Notes: a model not told the origin generated them from the letters alone. 64,000 nt of DNA from Bacteroidaceae bacterium (GCA_017469925.1 JAFUFK010000024.1:36977-100976); one strand, 5' to 3'. Shown: positions 15,161-24,321, counted from the stretch's first letter. Translations and numbers: made by a program.

Positions 15161-16657
15161 ATGACCAATATGACGATAGAGGACATACAGACGTTGATAC
15201 ATGGTGATGAGACTCGCACGTTGGAACTAAAGAAAACAACGGGCGAGTTGAAGGATGGAATACGTTCTGTTTGTGCTTTCCTCAATACTGCTGGCGGTTG
15301 GCTGTTCTTCGGCATTGCACCAACAACCTTGAAGATTCTTGGTCAGGAAGTGACCGACAATACACGGAAGGAGATTGCTCGTGAGATTGCTAAATTGGAA
15401 CCACTGATAGACTTGCCAGTAGAATACATTGATGTATCAGATCGTCCGGGTTGTCAAGTTATAGCTATCCATGTGGATGCTGTAAGTTATTGGGAGGATC
15501 CGTACACCTATGACAGCAAACCATATATTCGAATGGAGAGTACTACCATTGTCATGCCTCGTGACATGTATTGGGATAGACTGATGCGGAGCAAGGGCAA
15601 CCGCTACAAATGGGAAGACCAAGTTTGTGAAGGTATCACCTTTGCAGACTTGGAGGAACAGCGTATTCGTGGCGGAGTGCGTTTAGGTGTTGAACGTGGT
15701 CGCATGCCAGCATCTTCTTTGATGGAAACAACGGAAAGCCTTGTTGAGAAACTGAAACTTACGACTTCCGACGGGAAATTGAAGAATGCTGCTGCCGCCT
15801 TGTTCCTTCATGACACCAGCCAGTTCCCCCAGTTCCTGCTTCGCATGGCTCGTTTCCGGGGTACCGACAAGAATGAGTTTATCGACAACCAACGTGCCTA
15901 CGGAAACTTCTTCACTCTCCTGGATGCTGGCATGGCATTCTTCTTCAAGCACCTCTCTATTAGCGGAAAGATTGTTGGTTTTACGAGAGAGGAGAAACTG
16001 GAAGTTCATGCTGAAGCCCTACGTGAAGCCTTGACGAATGCGCTCTGCCATCGGTTTTTCCACAATACAAGTAGTTCTGTGGGCATCGCCATCTATGATG
16101 ACCGTATTGAGATTGAGAACTCTGGTCATCTGCCAGAGGAGTTAACCACAGAGACCATTAAGCAGTCACATCATTCCTTCCCACAGAACCCAACCATTGC
16201 CGACGTGCTCTTCAAAACCACATTTTTGGAGAATTGGGGCAGCGGTGTCGGTCGCATCATGGATGCCTGTAGAGAGGCGAACCTTCCCGAACCAGAATAC
16301 AACCAAAACGCGTCTTTTGTGTGGGTGACATTCAAAAGGAACACCATACAACCGTACGACCATACAAGTTCACCACACAACCATACAACCATACAAGTTC
16401 ACCATACGACCTCTATGCACCCTTCTAAGGCTAAACGCCTAAAGAAGTTCTTGTCGGTAGTTGGCGAAAAAGGTGCGAACCTGAAGACTTTGATGGAGGA
16501 AATGAATTTGCGCAATAGGTCAAGCTTTGTTAATGCTTACATAACCCCAAACTTGGCAGAAGGGTATATTGCGATGCTATACCCTGAATCTCCCAATCAT
16601 CCAATGCAGTCATACTTCTTGACGAACAAGGGCCGAGAATTTTTAGAACGACTTTAA
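15161..16657 (+). CDS. AlbA_2/Schlafen-type domain protein with RecG-like ATP-binding domain
   Basis: A 498-residue cytoplasmic protein. Residues 1-130 form an AlbA_2 (Schlafen AlbA-like) DNA-binding domain with ETRTLELKKT and FLNTAGGWLFFGI. Residues about 280-395 match the GHKL-like HATPase_c_4 region of these proteins, with EALREALTNALCH, YDDRIEIENSG and GSGVGRIM. After a His/Thr-rich linker (about 395-420), residues 425-498 look like a winged helix ending FLTNKGREFLERL. Family members are putative transcription regulators or defence-associated; the target is unknown. I chose ATG 15161; ATG 15170 is possible. Codon use is intermediate between the AT-rich genes upstream and the GC-rich host. 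Near-identical direct repeats flank the gene. Confidence 0.85.
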   Translation: MTNMTIEDIQTLIHGDETRTLELKKTTGELKDGIRSVCAFLNTAGGWLFFGIAPTTLKILGQEVTDNTRKEIAREIAKLEPLIDLPVEYIDVSDRPGCQVIAIHVDAVSYWEDPYTYDSKPYIRMESTTIVMPRDMYWDRLMRSKGNRYKWEDQVCEGITFADLEEQRIRGGVRLGVERGRMPASSLMETTESLVEKLKLTTSDGKLKNAAAALFLHDTSQFPQFLLRMARFRGTDKNEFIDNQRAYGNFFTLLDAGMAFFFKHLSISGKIVGFTREEKLEVHAEALREALTNALCHRFFHNTSSSVGIAIYDDRIEIENSGHLPEELTTETIKQSHHSFPQNPTIADVLFKTTFLENWGSGVGRIMDACREANLPEPEYNQNASFVWVTFKRNTIQPYDHTSSPHNHTTIQVHHTTSMHPSKAKRLKKFLSVVGEKGANLKTLMEEMNLRNRSSFVNAYITPNLAEGYIAMLYPESPNHPMQSYFLTNKGREFLERL

Positions 16658-16687
16658 TTGCCGAAATCGTTGTCTATTTTCAGATAA

Positions 16688-16773
16688 ACGTAATGCTGCA
16701 ACCACCTCACCCTGTATCGTGGTTGCAGCATTCGTTTGAGATAGGGCATGTACTTTACAAAATCCTACCATAG
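16688..16773. repeat. Direct repeat block A, copy 2
   Basis: Near-identical to 14583-14669, including the 14-bp hairpin around the ATCG turn. It begins 30 bases after the AlbA_2 gene, just as copy 1 begins 27 bases after the surface-protein gene. Confidence 0.85.
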
Positions 16774-17057
16774 ATTGTCAACATCCCTCACATCTGTCAC
16801 CAGCCCAGTGTTTATCGAACCTCGGCGGTGTGAGGGATGTGTGAGGAATGTGAGGGATATTGGGCAAAAATGCGATTTGACGTGTAAAAAAGCGCCTTTT
16901 TCGTGATGTCAGAACTCCAAGTTGCGAGCGATGGCGCGACGTATTGTCGGGGTCGCCGCAAGGCGATTACCAGCCATTACCTAAGGAGGTAATTTCGCTC
17001 GTTTTTTCGTACCTCTGACTATCGTCGAAGATACTTGCGCTCGGCGCTCGGCCCTCA

Positions 17058-17197
17058 GGACGCTTGCAGAGCGAAACGGGGCAAGAAATGCTCAAAATAA
17101 TTTGACCTTCGGTCTTATTTTGTCGCGACTCAGCAAAGACTATGCAAGCATTCTTTGCATTCGCTGCTCCAAAATTTGGTATTTCGCTCGCTTTTTC
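17058..17197 (+). repeat. D element, copy 2
   Basis: Two mismatches in 140 bases with copy 1 (14873-15012). The TTTG of its AAAATTTGG (17175-17178) lies exactly 20 nt before the gyrB -7 box, so the repeat supplies the -33 element. In copy 1 the corresponding downstream sequence is TATAGATA, with no -7 box. Confidence 0.88.
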
Positions 17198-17206
17198 GTA
17201 TCTTTG
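17175..17206 (+). promoter_or_regulatory. gyrB promoter
   Basis: TTTG 17175-17178, 20-nt spacer, TATCTTTG 17199-17206. Transcription would start near 17213, just before a 31-nt alternating purine-pyrimidine tract. Confidence 0.85.
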
Positions 17207-17217
17207 CACGTTGAATA

Positions 17218-17248
17218 GCGTGTGCGCGCGTGCGTGCGCGTATATATA
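17218..17248. other. Alternating purine-pyrimidine tract in the gyrB leader
   Basis: 31 bases alternate purine and pyrimidine without a break: GC/GT/CG steps, then a TATATATA end. Such tracts can adopt left-handed or melted structures under negative supercoiling. It lies between the gyrB promoter and the gyrB ATG. Confidence 0.7.
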
Positions 17249-17256
17249 AAGGAATT

Positions 17257-19248
17257 ATGGAAGAATATCAGCACATAACGGAACAAGAGCAGGCCCAGTA
17301 TTCGGCCGCGAACATCCAGGTCCTGGAAGGACTGGAGGCTGTGCGCAAGCGCCCGGCCATGTACATCGGAGACATCTCGGAGAAGGGTCTCCACCATCTG
17401 GTTTACGAAACGGTGGACAACAGTATCGACGAGGCCTTGGCCGGATACTGTACGCACATCGAGGTCACCATCAACGAGGACAACTCCATCACGGTGCAGG
17501 ACAACGGTCGAGGTATTCCCGTGGATATGCACGAAAAGGAGCACAAGAGCGCCCTAGAGGTCGTGATGACGGTGCTGCACGCCGGTGGTAAGTTCGACAA
17601 GGGGTCGTACAAGGTCTCGGGCGGACTGCACGGCGTCGGTGTCAGCTGCGTCAATGCCCTGTCGTCGAAGATGGTCAGCACGGTCTATCGCGAGGGAAAG
17701 ATTTATCAGCAGGAGTACTCGAAGGGTAAGCCCCTGACGGGTGTGGAGACCATCGGCGAGACGGAACTGCGCGGTACGCGCCAGCAGTTCTGGCCCGACA
17801 AGAGCATCTTCACCACGACGACGTACAAGTACGACATCCTGGCCAACCGCATGCGCGAACTGGCTTACCTGAATGCCGGCATCACCATCACCCTGACCGA
17901 CAAGCGTCTGGAGGAGAACGAGAAGGTGGGCATCGAGGGCGAGCGCAAGGAAGTGTTCTACAGCGAGGGTGGCCTGCGCGACTTCGTGCGCTACATCGAC
18001 TCGAGCCGTACACCGCTGACGGGCGACGTCATCTACCTGAACACCGAGAAGCAGAACACCCCCATCGAGGTGGCCATCATGTACAACACGGCCTACTCGG
18101 AGAACCTGCACTCGTACGTCAACAACATCAACACCATAGAGGGCGGAACGCATGTAGCCGGTTTCCGCGCTGCCCTGACGCGTACGCTGAAGTCGTATGC
18201 CGAGCAACAGTGCTCGAAGGAACTGGAGAAGTTGGCCAAGAACCACGTTGAAATCAGCGGTGAGGACTTCCGCGAGGGTCTGACCGCCGTCATCAGCGTG
18301 AAGGTGGCCGAGCCACAGTTCGAGGGCCAGACAAAGACGAAGTTGGGTAACTCGGAGGTATCGGGTTACGTACAGCAGGCCGTGGGCGAGGCGCTGGCCA
18401 ACTACCTGGAGGAGCATCCCCAGGAGGCCAAACTCATCGTCGATAAGGTGTTGCTGGCCGCTACGGCACGCGTGGCCGCTCGTAAGGCTCGCGAGAACGT
18501 GCAGCGCAAGTCGCCCATGGGCGGCGGCGGTCTGCCTGGCAAGTTGGCCGACTGCTCCGACAAGGACCCTGCCAACTGCGAGATGTTCATCGTCGAGGGA
18601 GACTCCGCCGGCGGCTCGGCCAAGCAAGGCCGCTCGCGCCAGTTCCAGGCCATCCTGCCCATCCGCGGTAAGATATTCAACGTCGAGCGCGTGATGTGGC
18701 ACAAGGCCTTCGAGCACGAGGAGGTGAACAACATCATCCAGGCCCTGGGCGTACGCTTCGGACTGGGCGAGGACTCGAAGGAGGCCAACTACGAGAAACT
18801 GCGCTACTACAAGGTCATCATCATGACCGATGCCGACGTCGATGGTTCGCACATCGACACCCTGCTGATGACCCTCTTCTTCCGCTACATGCCCGAACTC
18901 ATCCAGAAGGGCCACCTCTACATCGCCACGCCGCCCCTCTACCGTTGCCGCATCGGCAAGAACGAGGAGTATTGCTATACGGAGGCCGACCGCCTGCGCT
19001 TCATGGAGAAGTACAACGGCGGACGCGAGGACGGCATCACCACCCAGCGCTACAAAGGTCTGGGTGAGATGAATCCCGAGCAGTTGTGGGAGACGACCAT
19101 GAATCCCGAGACGCGCCTGCTGAAGCAGGTGACCATCGAGGACGCTGCCGGTGCCGACTACGTCTTCTCCATGCTCATGGGCGAGGACGTGGGTCCGCGT
19201 CGCGAATTCATCGAGAAGAATGCAACCTTTGCTAACATCGACGCATAA
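17257..19248 (+). CDS. gyrB: DNA gyrase subunit B
   Basis: The ATPase subunit of the type IIA topoisomerase that introduces negative supercoils. 663 residues from ATG 17257; an in-frame GTG at 17230 within the leader is less likely. The GHKL ATPase domain shows [17 protein letters not shown] and DNGRGIPV; the ATP lid [15 protein letters not shown] follows. The TOPRIM domain has [23 protein letters not shown] and DADVDGSHI. The C-terminal [15 protein letters not shown] is typical of GyrB, and ParE is less likely given length and context. Its TAA stop overlaps the bcp ATG by one base. Confidence 0.96.
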   Translation: MEEYQHITEQEQAQYSAANIQVLEGLEAVRKRPAMYIGDISEKGLHHLVYETVDNSIDEALAGYCTHIEVTINEDNSITVQDNGRGIPVDMHEKEHKSALEVVMTVLHAGGKFDKGSYKVSGGLHGVGVSCVNALSSKMVSTVYREGKIYQQEYSKGKPLTGVETIGETELRGTRQQFWPDKSIFTTTTYKYDILANRMRELAYLNAGITITLTDKRLEENEKVGIEGERKEVFYSEGGLRDFVRYIDSSRTPLTGDVIYLNTEKQNTPIEVAIMYNTAYSENLHSYVNNINTIEGGTHVAGFRAALTRTLKSYAEQQCSKELEKLAKNHVEISGEDFREGLTAVISVKVAEPQFEGQTKTKLGNSEVSGYVQQAVGEALANYLEEHPQEAKLIVDKVLLAATARVAARKARENVQRKSPMGGGGLPGKLADCSDKDPANCEMFIVEGDSAGGSAKQGRSRQFQAILPIRGKIFNVERVMWHKAFEHEEVNNIIQALGVRFGLGEDSKEANYEKLRYYKVIIMTDADVDGSHIDTLLMTLFFRYMPELIQKGHLYIATPPLYRCRIGKNEEYCYTEADRLRFMEKYNGGREDGITTQRYKGLGEMNPEQLWETTMNPETRLLKQVTIEDAAGADYVFSMLMGEDVGPRREFIEKNATFANIDA

Positions 19249-19697
19249 TGAAAGTAGGTGACAAGGCCCCCGAGATTCTGGGACGCGACGAGAACGGACA
19301 GGAGATTCGCCTGTCGGACTATGCGGGTCGCAAGTTGGTGCTCTACTTCTACCCCAAAGACATGACCTCGGGCTGCACGGCCCAGGCCTGCTCGCTGCGC
19401 GACGGTTATTCGGAACTGCGCAAGCAGGGCTACGAAGTGCTGGGTGTAAGCGTCCAGGACGAACGGAGCCACCAGAAGTTCATCGAGAAGAACCAGTTGC
19501 CCTTCCACCTCATTGCCGACACCGAGCAAACGCTTAGTCAGGCGTTCGGCACATGGGGCGAGAAGTCGATGTACGGACGTAAGTACATGGGCATGCTGCG
19601 CACAACCTTCATCATCAACGAGGAAGGCATCGTGGAGCGCATCATGCTGCCCAAGGAGATAAAGACCAAGGACCACGCCAGTCAGATAATGAATTAG
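19248..19697 (+). CDS. bcp: Thioredoxin-dependent peroxiredoxin (Bcp/PrxQ type)
   Basis: A cytoplasmic peroxidase of 149 residues. The motif DMTSGCTAQACSLRD contains peroxidatic Cys43 and resolving Cys48 five residues later, the PrxQ spacing. Conserved YFYPKD precedes it and LGVSVQDERSHQKF follows. Overlap of one base with gyrB implies coupled expression. Confidence 0.94.
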   Translation: MKVGDKAPEILGRDENGQEIRLSDYAGRKLVLYFYPKDMTSGCTAQACSLRDGYSELRKQGYEVLGVSVQDERSHQKFIEKNQLPFHLIADTEQTLSQAFGTWGEKSMYGRKYMGMLRTTFIINEEGIVERIMLPKEIKTKDHASQIMN

Positions 19698-19721
19698 AAA
19701 CGTCAGAAACCATACTAAAAG

Positions 19722-19934
19722 ATGAAGAAAAATATCTTTTCCAATCTGAGGGCACTGGGTATTGTACTCTTCCTCTGCCGTCGTTGGTTCAAGGTGCTCT
19801 ATTGGCCCAGCCTCATCCTCATCATCCTGGCCTCCATCGGCCTGCTCTTCTATTGGAAGGAGAACAGCCGTTCCAACAACATCTGGAACTTCATCATCCT
19901 TGTCGCCGCCCTCCTTGTTGCGGCAGGATTCTGA
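19722..19934 (+). CDS. Small two-helix membrane protein, unknown function
   Basis: 70 residues beginning KKNIFSNLRALGIVLF. Two hydrophobic segments (about 24-43, VLYWPSLILIILASIGLLFY, and 54-70, WNFIILVAALLVAAGF) are separated by a short polar loop KENSRSNNI. It follows bcp by 24 bases and is followed 10 bases later by a terminator, so it is probably the last gene of the gyrB operon. I do not recognise a family. Confidence 0.72.
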   Translation: MKKNIFSNLRALGIVLFLCRRWFKVLYWPSLILIILASIGLLFYWKENSRSNNIWNFIILVAALLVAAGF

Positions 19935-19944
19935 TAAAAAAAGC

Positions 19945-19976
19945 GGGGTGCTCAATCGAGCATCCCACTTTTTTTA
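19945..19976. terminator. Bidirectional terminator
   Basis: GGGGTGCTC (19945-19953) pairs with GAGCATCCC (19958-19966), flanked by A and T runs on both sides, so it can work on either strand. It lies between convergent operons; the minus-strand DUF3109 gene ends inside it, at 19952. Confidence 0.88.
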
Positions 19977-20614
19977 AGTTCTCCGACCATCGTTTCGAGC
20001 TCCTCATACCACGCCTTGCCGAAACGGCGGACAAGCGGTTCGCGGAGGAACTGATAGAGGCGGATATGCTCCCGCCTTCCTTTCTCCACTGCATCTCGGC
20101 AAATCTCCCACCGATGGTAGTTGAGCCCCGTAAGGCTGCCCAACTGCTTCTCGCGAATGGGATAGAGATGGCAACTGATGGGCCGCTGACGAAGCAGACA
20201 TCCACAAGGACCACGGAAGGCACAGTCGCGACCGTTGACAATGCACGTCACCAGTTCGCCCTCGGGGTCGGGATATGCCACGCCTGTCCTTTCTATTTCC
20301 GACTGAGCCGAAGCAGAGAGCCGTGGCCACAGGTCGTCCAGTTGGTCTTCGATGTCGGCAATCTCGTCCATCGTCACGGGTGCTCCGGCATCGCCCTCTT
20401 CACAACAACGACCGCCACACTTCGCAATGTCGCAGGCAAAATATTCCGTCACGATGTCGGGCGAAAGCAACACATCGCCCACCTGAAGAATGGGCGGAAG
20501 AACAGACCCTCTCCCTAAATCCCTCCCCCCTAATGGGGAGGGACTTGGGTTACTTTGGCTGACTGCAGCTCCCTCCCCATTAGGGGGGAGGGCTGGGGAG
20601 AGGGTCCTTACCAT
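19952..20614 (-). CDS. DUF3109 (YkgJ-like cysteine cluster) protein
   Basis: The recognisable domain begins at about residue 42 (ILQVGDVLLSPDI). The cysteine pattern CDIAKCGGRCCEEGD, then CIVNGRDCAFRGPCGC and PISCHLYPIR, marks the DUF3109/CxxCxxCC-type putative metal-binding family of unknown role. The only ATG is at 20614, overlapping the end of ung by 7 bases, and the first 40 residues (PSPSPLGGRDLGRG and similar) are translated repeat element. Either the protein carries this extension or translation starts at a rarer codon near 20490. Probably cotranscribed after ung. Confidence 0.8.
   Translation of the reverse strand: MVRTLSPALPPNGEGAAVSQSNPSPSPLGGRDLGRGSVLPPILQVGDVLLSPDIVTEYFACDIAKCGGRCCEEGDAGAPVTMDEIADIEDQLDDLWPRLSASAQSEIERTGVAYPDPEGELVTCIVNGRDCAFRGPCGCLLRQRPISCHLYPIREKQLGSLTGLNYHRWEICRDAVEKGRREHIRLYQFLREPLVRRFGKAWYEELETMVGELKKSGMLD
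20505..20606. repeat. Paired GC palindrome element R1
   Basis: Bounded by GACCCTCTCCC and GGGAGAGGGTC, with two inner palindromes (TCCCTCCCCxCTAATGGGGAGGGA type) in opposite orientation around a 25-base centre. Related pairs are at 42970-43087, 45211-45337 and 60832-60966, and related singles at 35027-35065 and 62466-62523. R1 occupies the 5' end of the DUF3109 frame. Confidence 0.82.
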
Positions 20615-21273
20615 ATAATCGGTTGTTTCCCGTGCTCCTGCAAGTAGGCATTGCAGCGGCTAAACTGGTGCTGGCCGAACCACCCGCCGCGGTTGGCACT
20701 CAGCGGCGAGGGATGCACACTCTCGAGCACAAGATTTTTCGTCTTATCTATCATCCACGCCTTGCCGCGGGCAAAACCGCCCCAGAGCATATAGACAATG
20801 CCCTCGCGCCCTGTGGCCAGAGCATGGATGGCCGCATCGGTGAACTGTTGCCAGCCGAGCGTAGCATGGCTGTTGGCCATGTGGGCCCGGACGGTAAGCG
20901 TTGCGTTCAGCAGGAGCACGCCCTGCTCGGCCCATCGCGTAAGGTTGCCCGAGGGAGGGATGGGCGCACCGAGGTCGTCGTGTATCTCCTTGAAAATATT
21001 CTGAAGCGAAGGGGGAAACTGCACCCCATCCTGCACCGAGAAACTCAGTCCGTGGGCCTGATCAGGTTCGTGGTAAGGGTCTTGGCCGAGGATGACCACC
21101 TTTACGCGGTCGAATGGCGTCTGGTTAAATGCATTAAAAATCAGTGGCCCAGGCGGATAGCATACCCCATTGGCATACTCCCGATGTATCGAACCGACCA
21201 ACTGCTGAAAATAAGGTTTGTCGAACTCCTGTTGCAGTTTCTCCTTCCACGAAGATTCTATCTTTACATCCAT
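20608..21273 (-). CDS. ung: Uracil-DNA glycosylase, family 1
   Basis: Removes uracil from DNA. 221 residues with motif A GQDPYHEPDQAHGLSFSV (catalytic Asp65), NIFKEI, GVLLLNATLTVR, and the motif B loop HPSPLSANRG. Length is normal. It starts 14 nt after a predicted transcription start and heads a two-gene unit with DUF3109. Confidence 0.97.
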   Translation of the reverse strand: MDVKIESSWKEKLQQEFDKPYFQQLVGSIHREYANGVCYPPGPLIFNAFNQTPFDRVKVVILGQDPYHEPDQAHGLSFSVQDGVQFPPSLQNIFKEIHDDLGAPIPPSGNLTRWAEQGVLLLNATLTVRAHMANSHATLGWQQFTDAAIHALATGREGIVYMLWGGFARGKAWMIDKTKNLVLESVHPSPLSANRGGWFGQHQFSRCNAYLQEHGKQPIIW

Positions 21274-21293
21274 GTTTTTCCTTATTATATAGG

Positions 21294-21301
21294 CAAAGTT
21301 A
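21294..21301 (-). promoter_or_regulatory. -7 box of ung
   Basis: TAACTTTG on the minus strand, 21 bases before the ung ATG. No clear TTTG at -33. Confidence 0.65.
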
Positions 21302-21345
21302 CGGATTTATTATGAATTATGAATTGTGAATTGTGAATTAATTTG

Positions 21346-21353
21346 TACTTTTG
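21346..21353 (+). promoter_or_regulatory. -7 box of the alanine symporter gene
   Basis: TACTTTTG, 20 bases before the chosen ATG. The upstream 21313-21340 is a TGAATTrTGAATT repeat of about 9 bp. Confidence 0.65.
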
Positions 21354-21373
21354 CAAACAAACAACCACTTAAT

Positions 21374-22726
21374 ATGGAGACCATTAACGATTTTTTCTCA
21401 ATACTGAGTTCCTTCCTGTGGGGCTGGCCCATGATTGTCCTGCTGCTCGGCACACATGTGTTCCTGACCATTCGCCTGCGCGTTCCGCAACGTAAGTTGC
21501 TGACGGGCATACGTCTGTCGGTGCAGAAGGATAAGGACGCACCGGGCGAGGTCAGTCAGTTCGGTGCTTTGGCTACCGCCCTGGCTGCGACTATCGGGAC
21601 GGGAAATATCGTGGGAGTGGCTACGGCCGTTGCACTGGGCGGACCGGGTGCTGTGCTGTGGTGCTGGCTGACAGGCCTCTTCGGCATGGCCACGAAATAT
21701 GCCGAAGGACTTTTGGCTGTGAAGTATCGTGTACGGGACGAAGACGGCCGTACCTACGGCGGACCCATGTATGCACTGGAGCGCGGACTGGGACTGAAGT
21801 GGCTGGCCCTCATGTTTGCCATCTTCACGGCACTGGCTTCGTTCGGCATCGGCTGTATGGTGCAGGCCAATAGCATAGCCCTTCTGGCCAACGAGACTTT
21901 TGGCATCCCCATTTCGCTCATCGGCCTGCTTGTCTGCATCCTGACGGCCTCCGTCATCCTGGGCGGTGTGCGCTCCATCGCCCGTGTCTGCACTTTCCTC
22001 GTGCCCTTCATGGCCCTGCTCTATGTGCTGGGATGCATCTTCATCCTTTGTGTCAATGGGAACTATGTTTGGCCCGCAATCCAACTGATTGTGGAGTCGG
22101 CCTTCAACCCGTCTGCCGCCGGAGGTGGCTTTGCGGGTGCTACGGTGATGATGGCCGCACGCTATGGTATAGCCCGCGGCCTGTTCTCGAACGAGAGTGG
22201 TATGGGGTCGGCACCCATCGTAGCCGCCGCTGCCCAGACGCGCAATCCCGTTCGCCAAGCCCTGGTCTCGAGCACAGGCACCTTCTGGGATACGGTGGTC
22301 ATCTGTGCCCTGACGGGATTGGTCTTGGTATCGAGCATTCTGGCCTATCCTGACATCTCGTACGCCGACGGGGCAGCACTGACCAAGGTGGCCTTCTCAA
22401 AGATACCCTACGTCGGCGCCCCACTGCTGACCTTCGGTATCCTGACCTTCGCTTTCAGCACCATCCTCGGCTGGAGCTACTATGGCGAGAGTGCCGTCAA
22501 CTACATCGAGCACCGCCACGGTAACCGTTTCTATCGCATACTCTATATCGTGGCCCTCTTCTTCGGCAGCATCATCAGTCTCGACATTATCTGGAACATC
22601 GCCGACTGCATGAATGCCCTTATGGCCATCCCCAACCTTATCGCCTTGTTGCTATTAAGCAAAGTGGCGGCCCAGGAGACAAATAAATATCTCTGGGCCG
22701 ACCGCTTAGATGAGGATATGGAATAG
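21374..22726 (+). CDS. Sodium:alanine (glycine) symporter, AGCS family
   Basis: An inner-membrane Na+-coupled amino-acid importer of 450 residues, starting METINDFFSILSSFLWG. Family features are ATIGTGNIVGVATAVALGGPGA near residues 72-93, GGPMYALERGLG near 131, and the signature SNESGMGSAPIVAAAAQTRNPVRQ near 276. About ten membrane helices. I chose ATG 21374 because an upstream in-frame ATG at 21326 would lie ahead of the promoter box. The substrate (alanine or glycine) is inferred from family. It converges on gpmI. Confidence 0.93.
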   Translation: METINDFFSILSSFLWGWPMIVLLLGTHVFLTIRLRVPQRKLLTGIRLSVQKDKDAPGEVSQFGALATALAATIGTGNIVGVATAVALGGPGAVLWCWLTGLFGMATKYAEGLLAVKYRVRDEDGRTYGGPMYALERGLGLKWLALMFAIFTALASFGIGCMVQANSIALLANETFGIPISLIGLLVCILTASVILGGVRSIARVCTFLVPFMALLYVLGCIFILCVNGNYVWPAIQLIVESAFNPSAAGGGFAGATVMMAARYGIARGLFSNESGMGSAPIVAAAAQTRNPVRQALVSSTGTFWDTVVICALTGLVLVSSILAYPDISYADGAALTKVAFSKIPYVGAPLLTFGILTFAFSTILGWSYYGESAVNYIEHRHGNRFYRILYIVALFFGSIISLDIIWNIADCMNALMAIPNLIALLLLSKVAAQETNKYLWADRLDEDME

Positions 22727-22734
22727 ACCCTCTT

Positions 22735-24249
22735 TTACTTTATCAGGCACTTGCCCGTCATGTCGGCAGGCTGAACCAGTCCCATGATGTGCAGGATAGA
22801 GGGAGCCACATCGGCCAGTACTCCATCCTCGACCTTTGCCTCCCGGTTCTCCGTGATATAGATGAAGGGCACGGGATTCAGCGAATGAGCCGTATTGGCA
22901 GTACCGTCGGGGTTGATGGCATTGTCGGCATTACCGTGGTCGGCTATGATGATGGTCTCGTAGTCCGTAGCCAAGGCAGCCTCAACCACCTCGCCTACAC
23001 ACTGGTCAACGGCCTTAACAGCCTGTTCGATGGCTTCGTAGATGCCCGTATGGCCCACCATGTCGCCATTGGCGAAGTTCACGACGATGAAGTCGTACTT
23101 ATTCTCCTTGATAGCAGCCACCAGTTTGTCCTTCACCTCGAAGGCCGACATCTCGGGCTTCAGGTCATAGGTCTGCACCTTCGGGCTGGCCACCAGTATG
23201 CGATCCTCGCCTTCGTACGGCATTTCACGGCCACCGTTGAAGAAGAAGGTCACGTGGGCATACTTCTCGGTCTCGGCCGTGTGCAACTGCTTCAGTCCCT
23301 TTGATGCGATGTACTCGCCCAAGGTGTTCGTCACGTTCTCCTTCGGGAACAGGATGTGCACGCCCTTGAACGAAGCATCGTACGGCGTCATGCAGTAGTA
23401 CTGGAGGCCGGGGATGGTCTTCATACCCTGCTCCTCCATGTCCTGCTGCGTCAGGACTATGGTCAGTTCCTTAGCGCGGTCGTTGCGGTAGTTGAAGAAG
23501 ATGACCACGTCGCCTTCCTTGATGGTGCCGTTGACCGTCGTGTTGTTGATGGGCTTGATGAACTCGTCCGTTACACCCTCGTCGTACGACTCCTGCATGG
23601 CCTCTACCATATCGGTAGCCTGCTTGCCCTCGCCCTGGATGAGCAGGTCGTAGGCCACCTTCACACGGTCCCAACGCTTATCGCGGTCCATGGCATAGAA
23701 ACGGCCGATGATGCTCGCGATGTGGGCGTTGCGCCCTTTCAGGTGGTCGGTCAACTGCTGGATAAAGGTGATGCCGCTGTGGGGGTCGGTGTCACGACCG
23801 TCCATGAAACAGTGGACGTAAGTCTCCTTGATGCCGTACTGCTCAGAGATGTCTGTGAGCGTAAACAGATGCTCCAGCGAGGAGTGTACGCCGCCGTTCG
23901 AGGTCAGGCCCATCATGTGCACGGCCTTACCGTTGGCCTTGGCATACTCATAGGCACTGACAATTTCGGGGTTCTTCAGTATCGACCCGTCCTTGCAGGC
24001 GCGGTTTATCTTCACCAAGTCCTGATAGACGATGCGTCCGGCGCCGATGTTGAGGTGACCCACTTCCGAGTTACCCATCTGTCCGTCGGGCAGCCCTACG
24101 TTCTCGCCACTGGCCAGCAACTGGCTGTGGGGATAAGTTGCGTTAATCTTGTCGAGATTGGGCGTAGGTGTCTGGTAGATGACGTCACCCTTACCCTTGT
24201 TACCGATACCCCATCCGTCGAGTATCATCAAAAGTGCTTTCTTTGCCAT
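22735..24249 (-). CDS. gpmI: 2,3-bisphosphoglycerate-independent phosphoglycerate mutase
   Basis: The Mn-dependent glycolytic enzyme interconverting 3- and 2-phosphoglycerate. 504 residues. Metal site LMILDGWG is at the N terminus. The phosphorylated serine is Ser61 in [16 protein letters not shown]. Later motifs are [11 protein letters not shown] and [10 protein letters not shown]. Length is normal for the family (about 510). Its promoter lies back to back with that of the GH2 gene. Confidence 0.97.
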   Translation of the reverse strand: MAKKALLMILDGWGIGNKGKGDVIYQTPTPNLDKINATYPHSQLLASGENVGLPDGQMGNSEVGHLNIGAGRIVYQDLVKINRACKDGSILKNPEIVSAYEYAKANGKAVHMMGLTSNGGVHSSLEHLFTLTDISEQYGIKETYVHCFMDGRDTDPHSGITFIQQLTDHLKGRNAHIASIIGRFYAMDRDKRWDRVKVAYDLLIQGEGKQATDMVEAMQESYDEGVTDEFIKPINNTTVNGTIKEGDVVIFFNYRNDRAKELTIVLTQQDMEEQGMKTIPGLQYYCMTPYDASFKGVHILFPKENVTNTLGEYIASKGLKQLHTAETEKYAHVTFFFNGGREMPYEGEDRILVASPKVQTYDLKPEMSAFEVKDKLVAAIKENKYDFIVVNFANGDMVGHTGIYEAIEQAVKAVDQCVGEVVEAALATDYETIIIADHGNADNAINPDGTANTAHSLNPVPFIYITENREAKVEDGVLADVAPSILHIMGLVQPADMTGKCLIK

Positions 24250-24280
24250 AATATCTTGTTCTTTTTAGGTTTTCCACGTG

Positions 24281-24312
24281 CAAAGGTACGAATAAGCACG
24301 CGAAAATGCAAA
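24281..24312 (-). promoter_or_regulatory. gpmI promoter
   Basis: On the minus strand, TTTG (24312-24309), 20-nt spacer, TACCTTTG (24288-24281); the ATG follows 32 bases after the -7 box. Confidence 0.82.
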
Positions 24313-24321
24313 TAAATTTAT

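Larger units (their letters stand above)
16658..17256. other. 599-base non-coding interval before gyrB
   Basis: Holds block A2 (16688-16773), a TGTGAGGGATGT module absent from the upstream interval (perfect 12-bp inverted repeat 16781-16792 with 16829-16840, then two more TGAGG copies), block B2 (16866-16918), D element copy 2 (17058-17197), the gyrB promoter and an alternating purine-pyrimidine tract. No gene seen. Confidence 0.8.
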
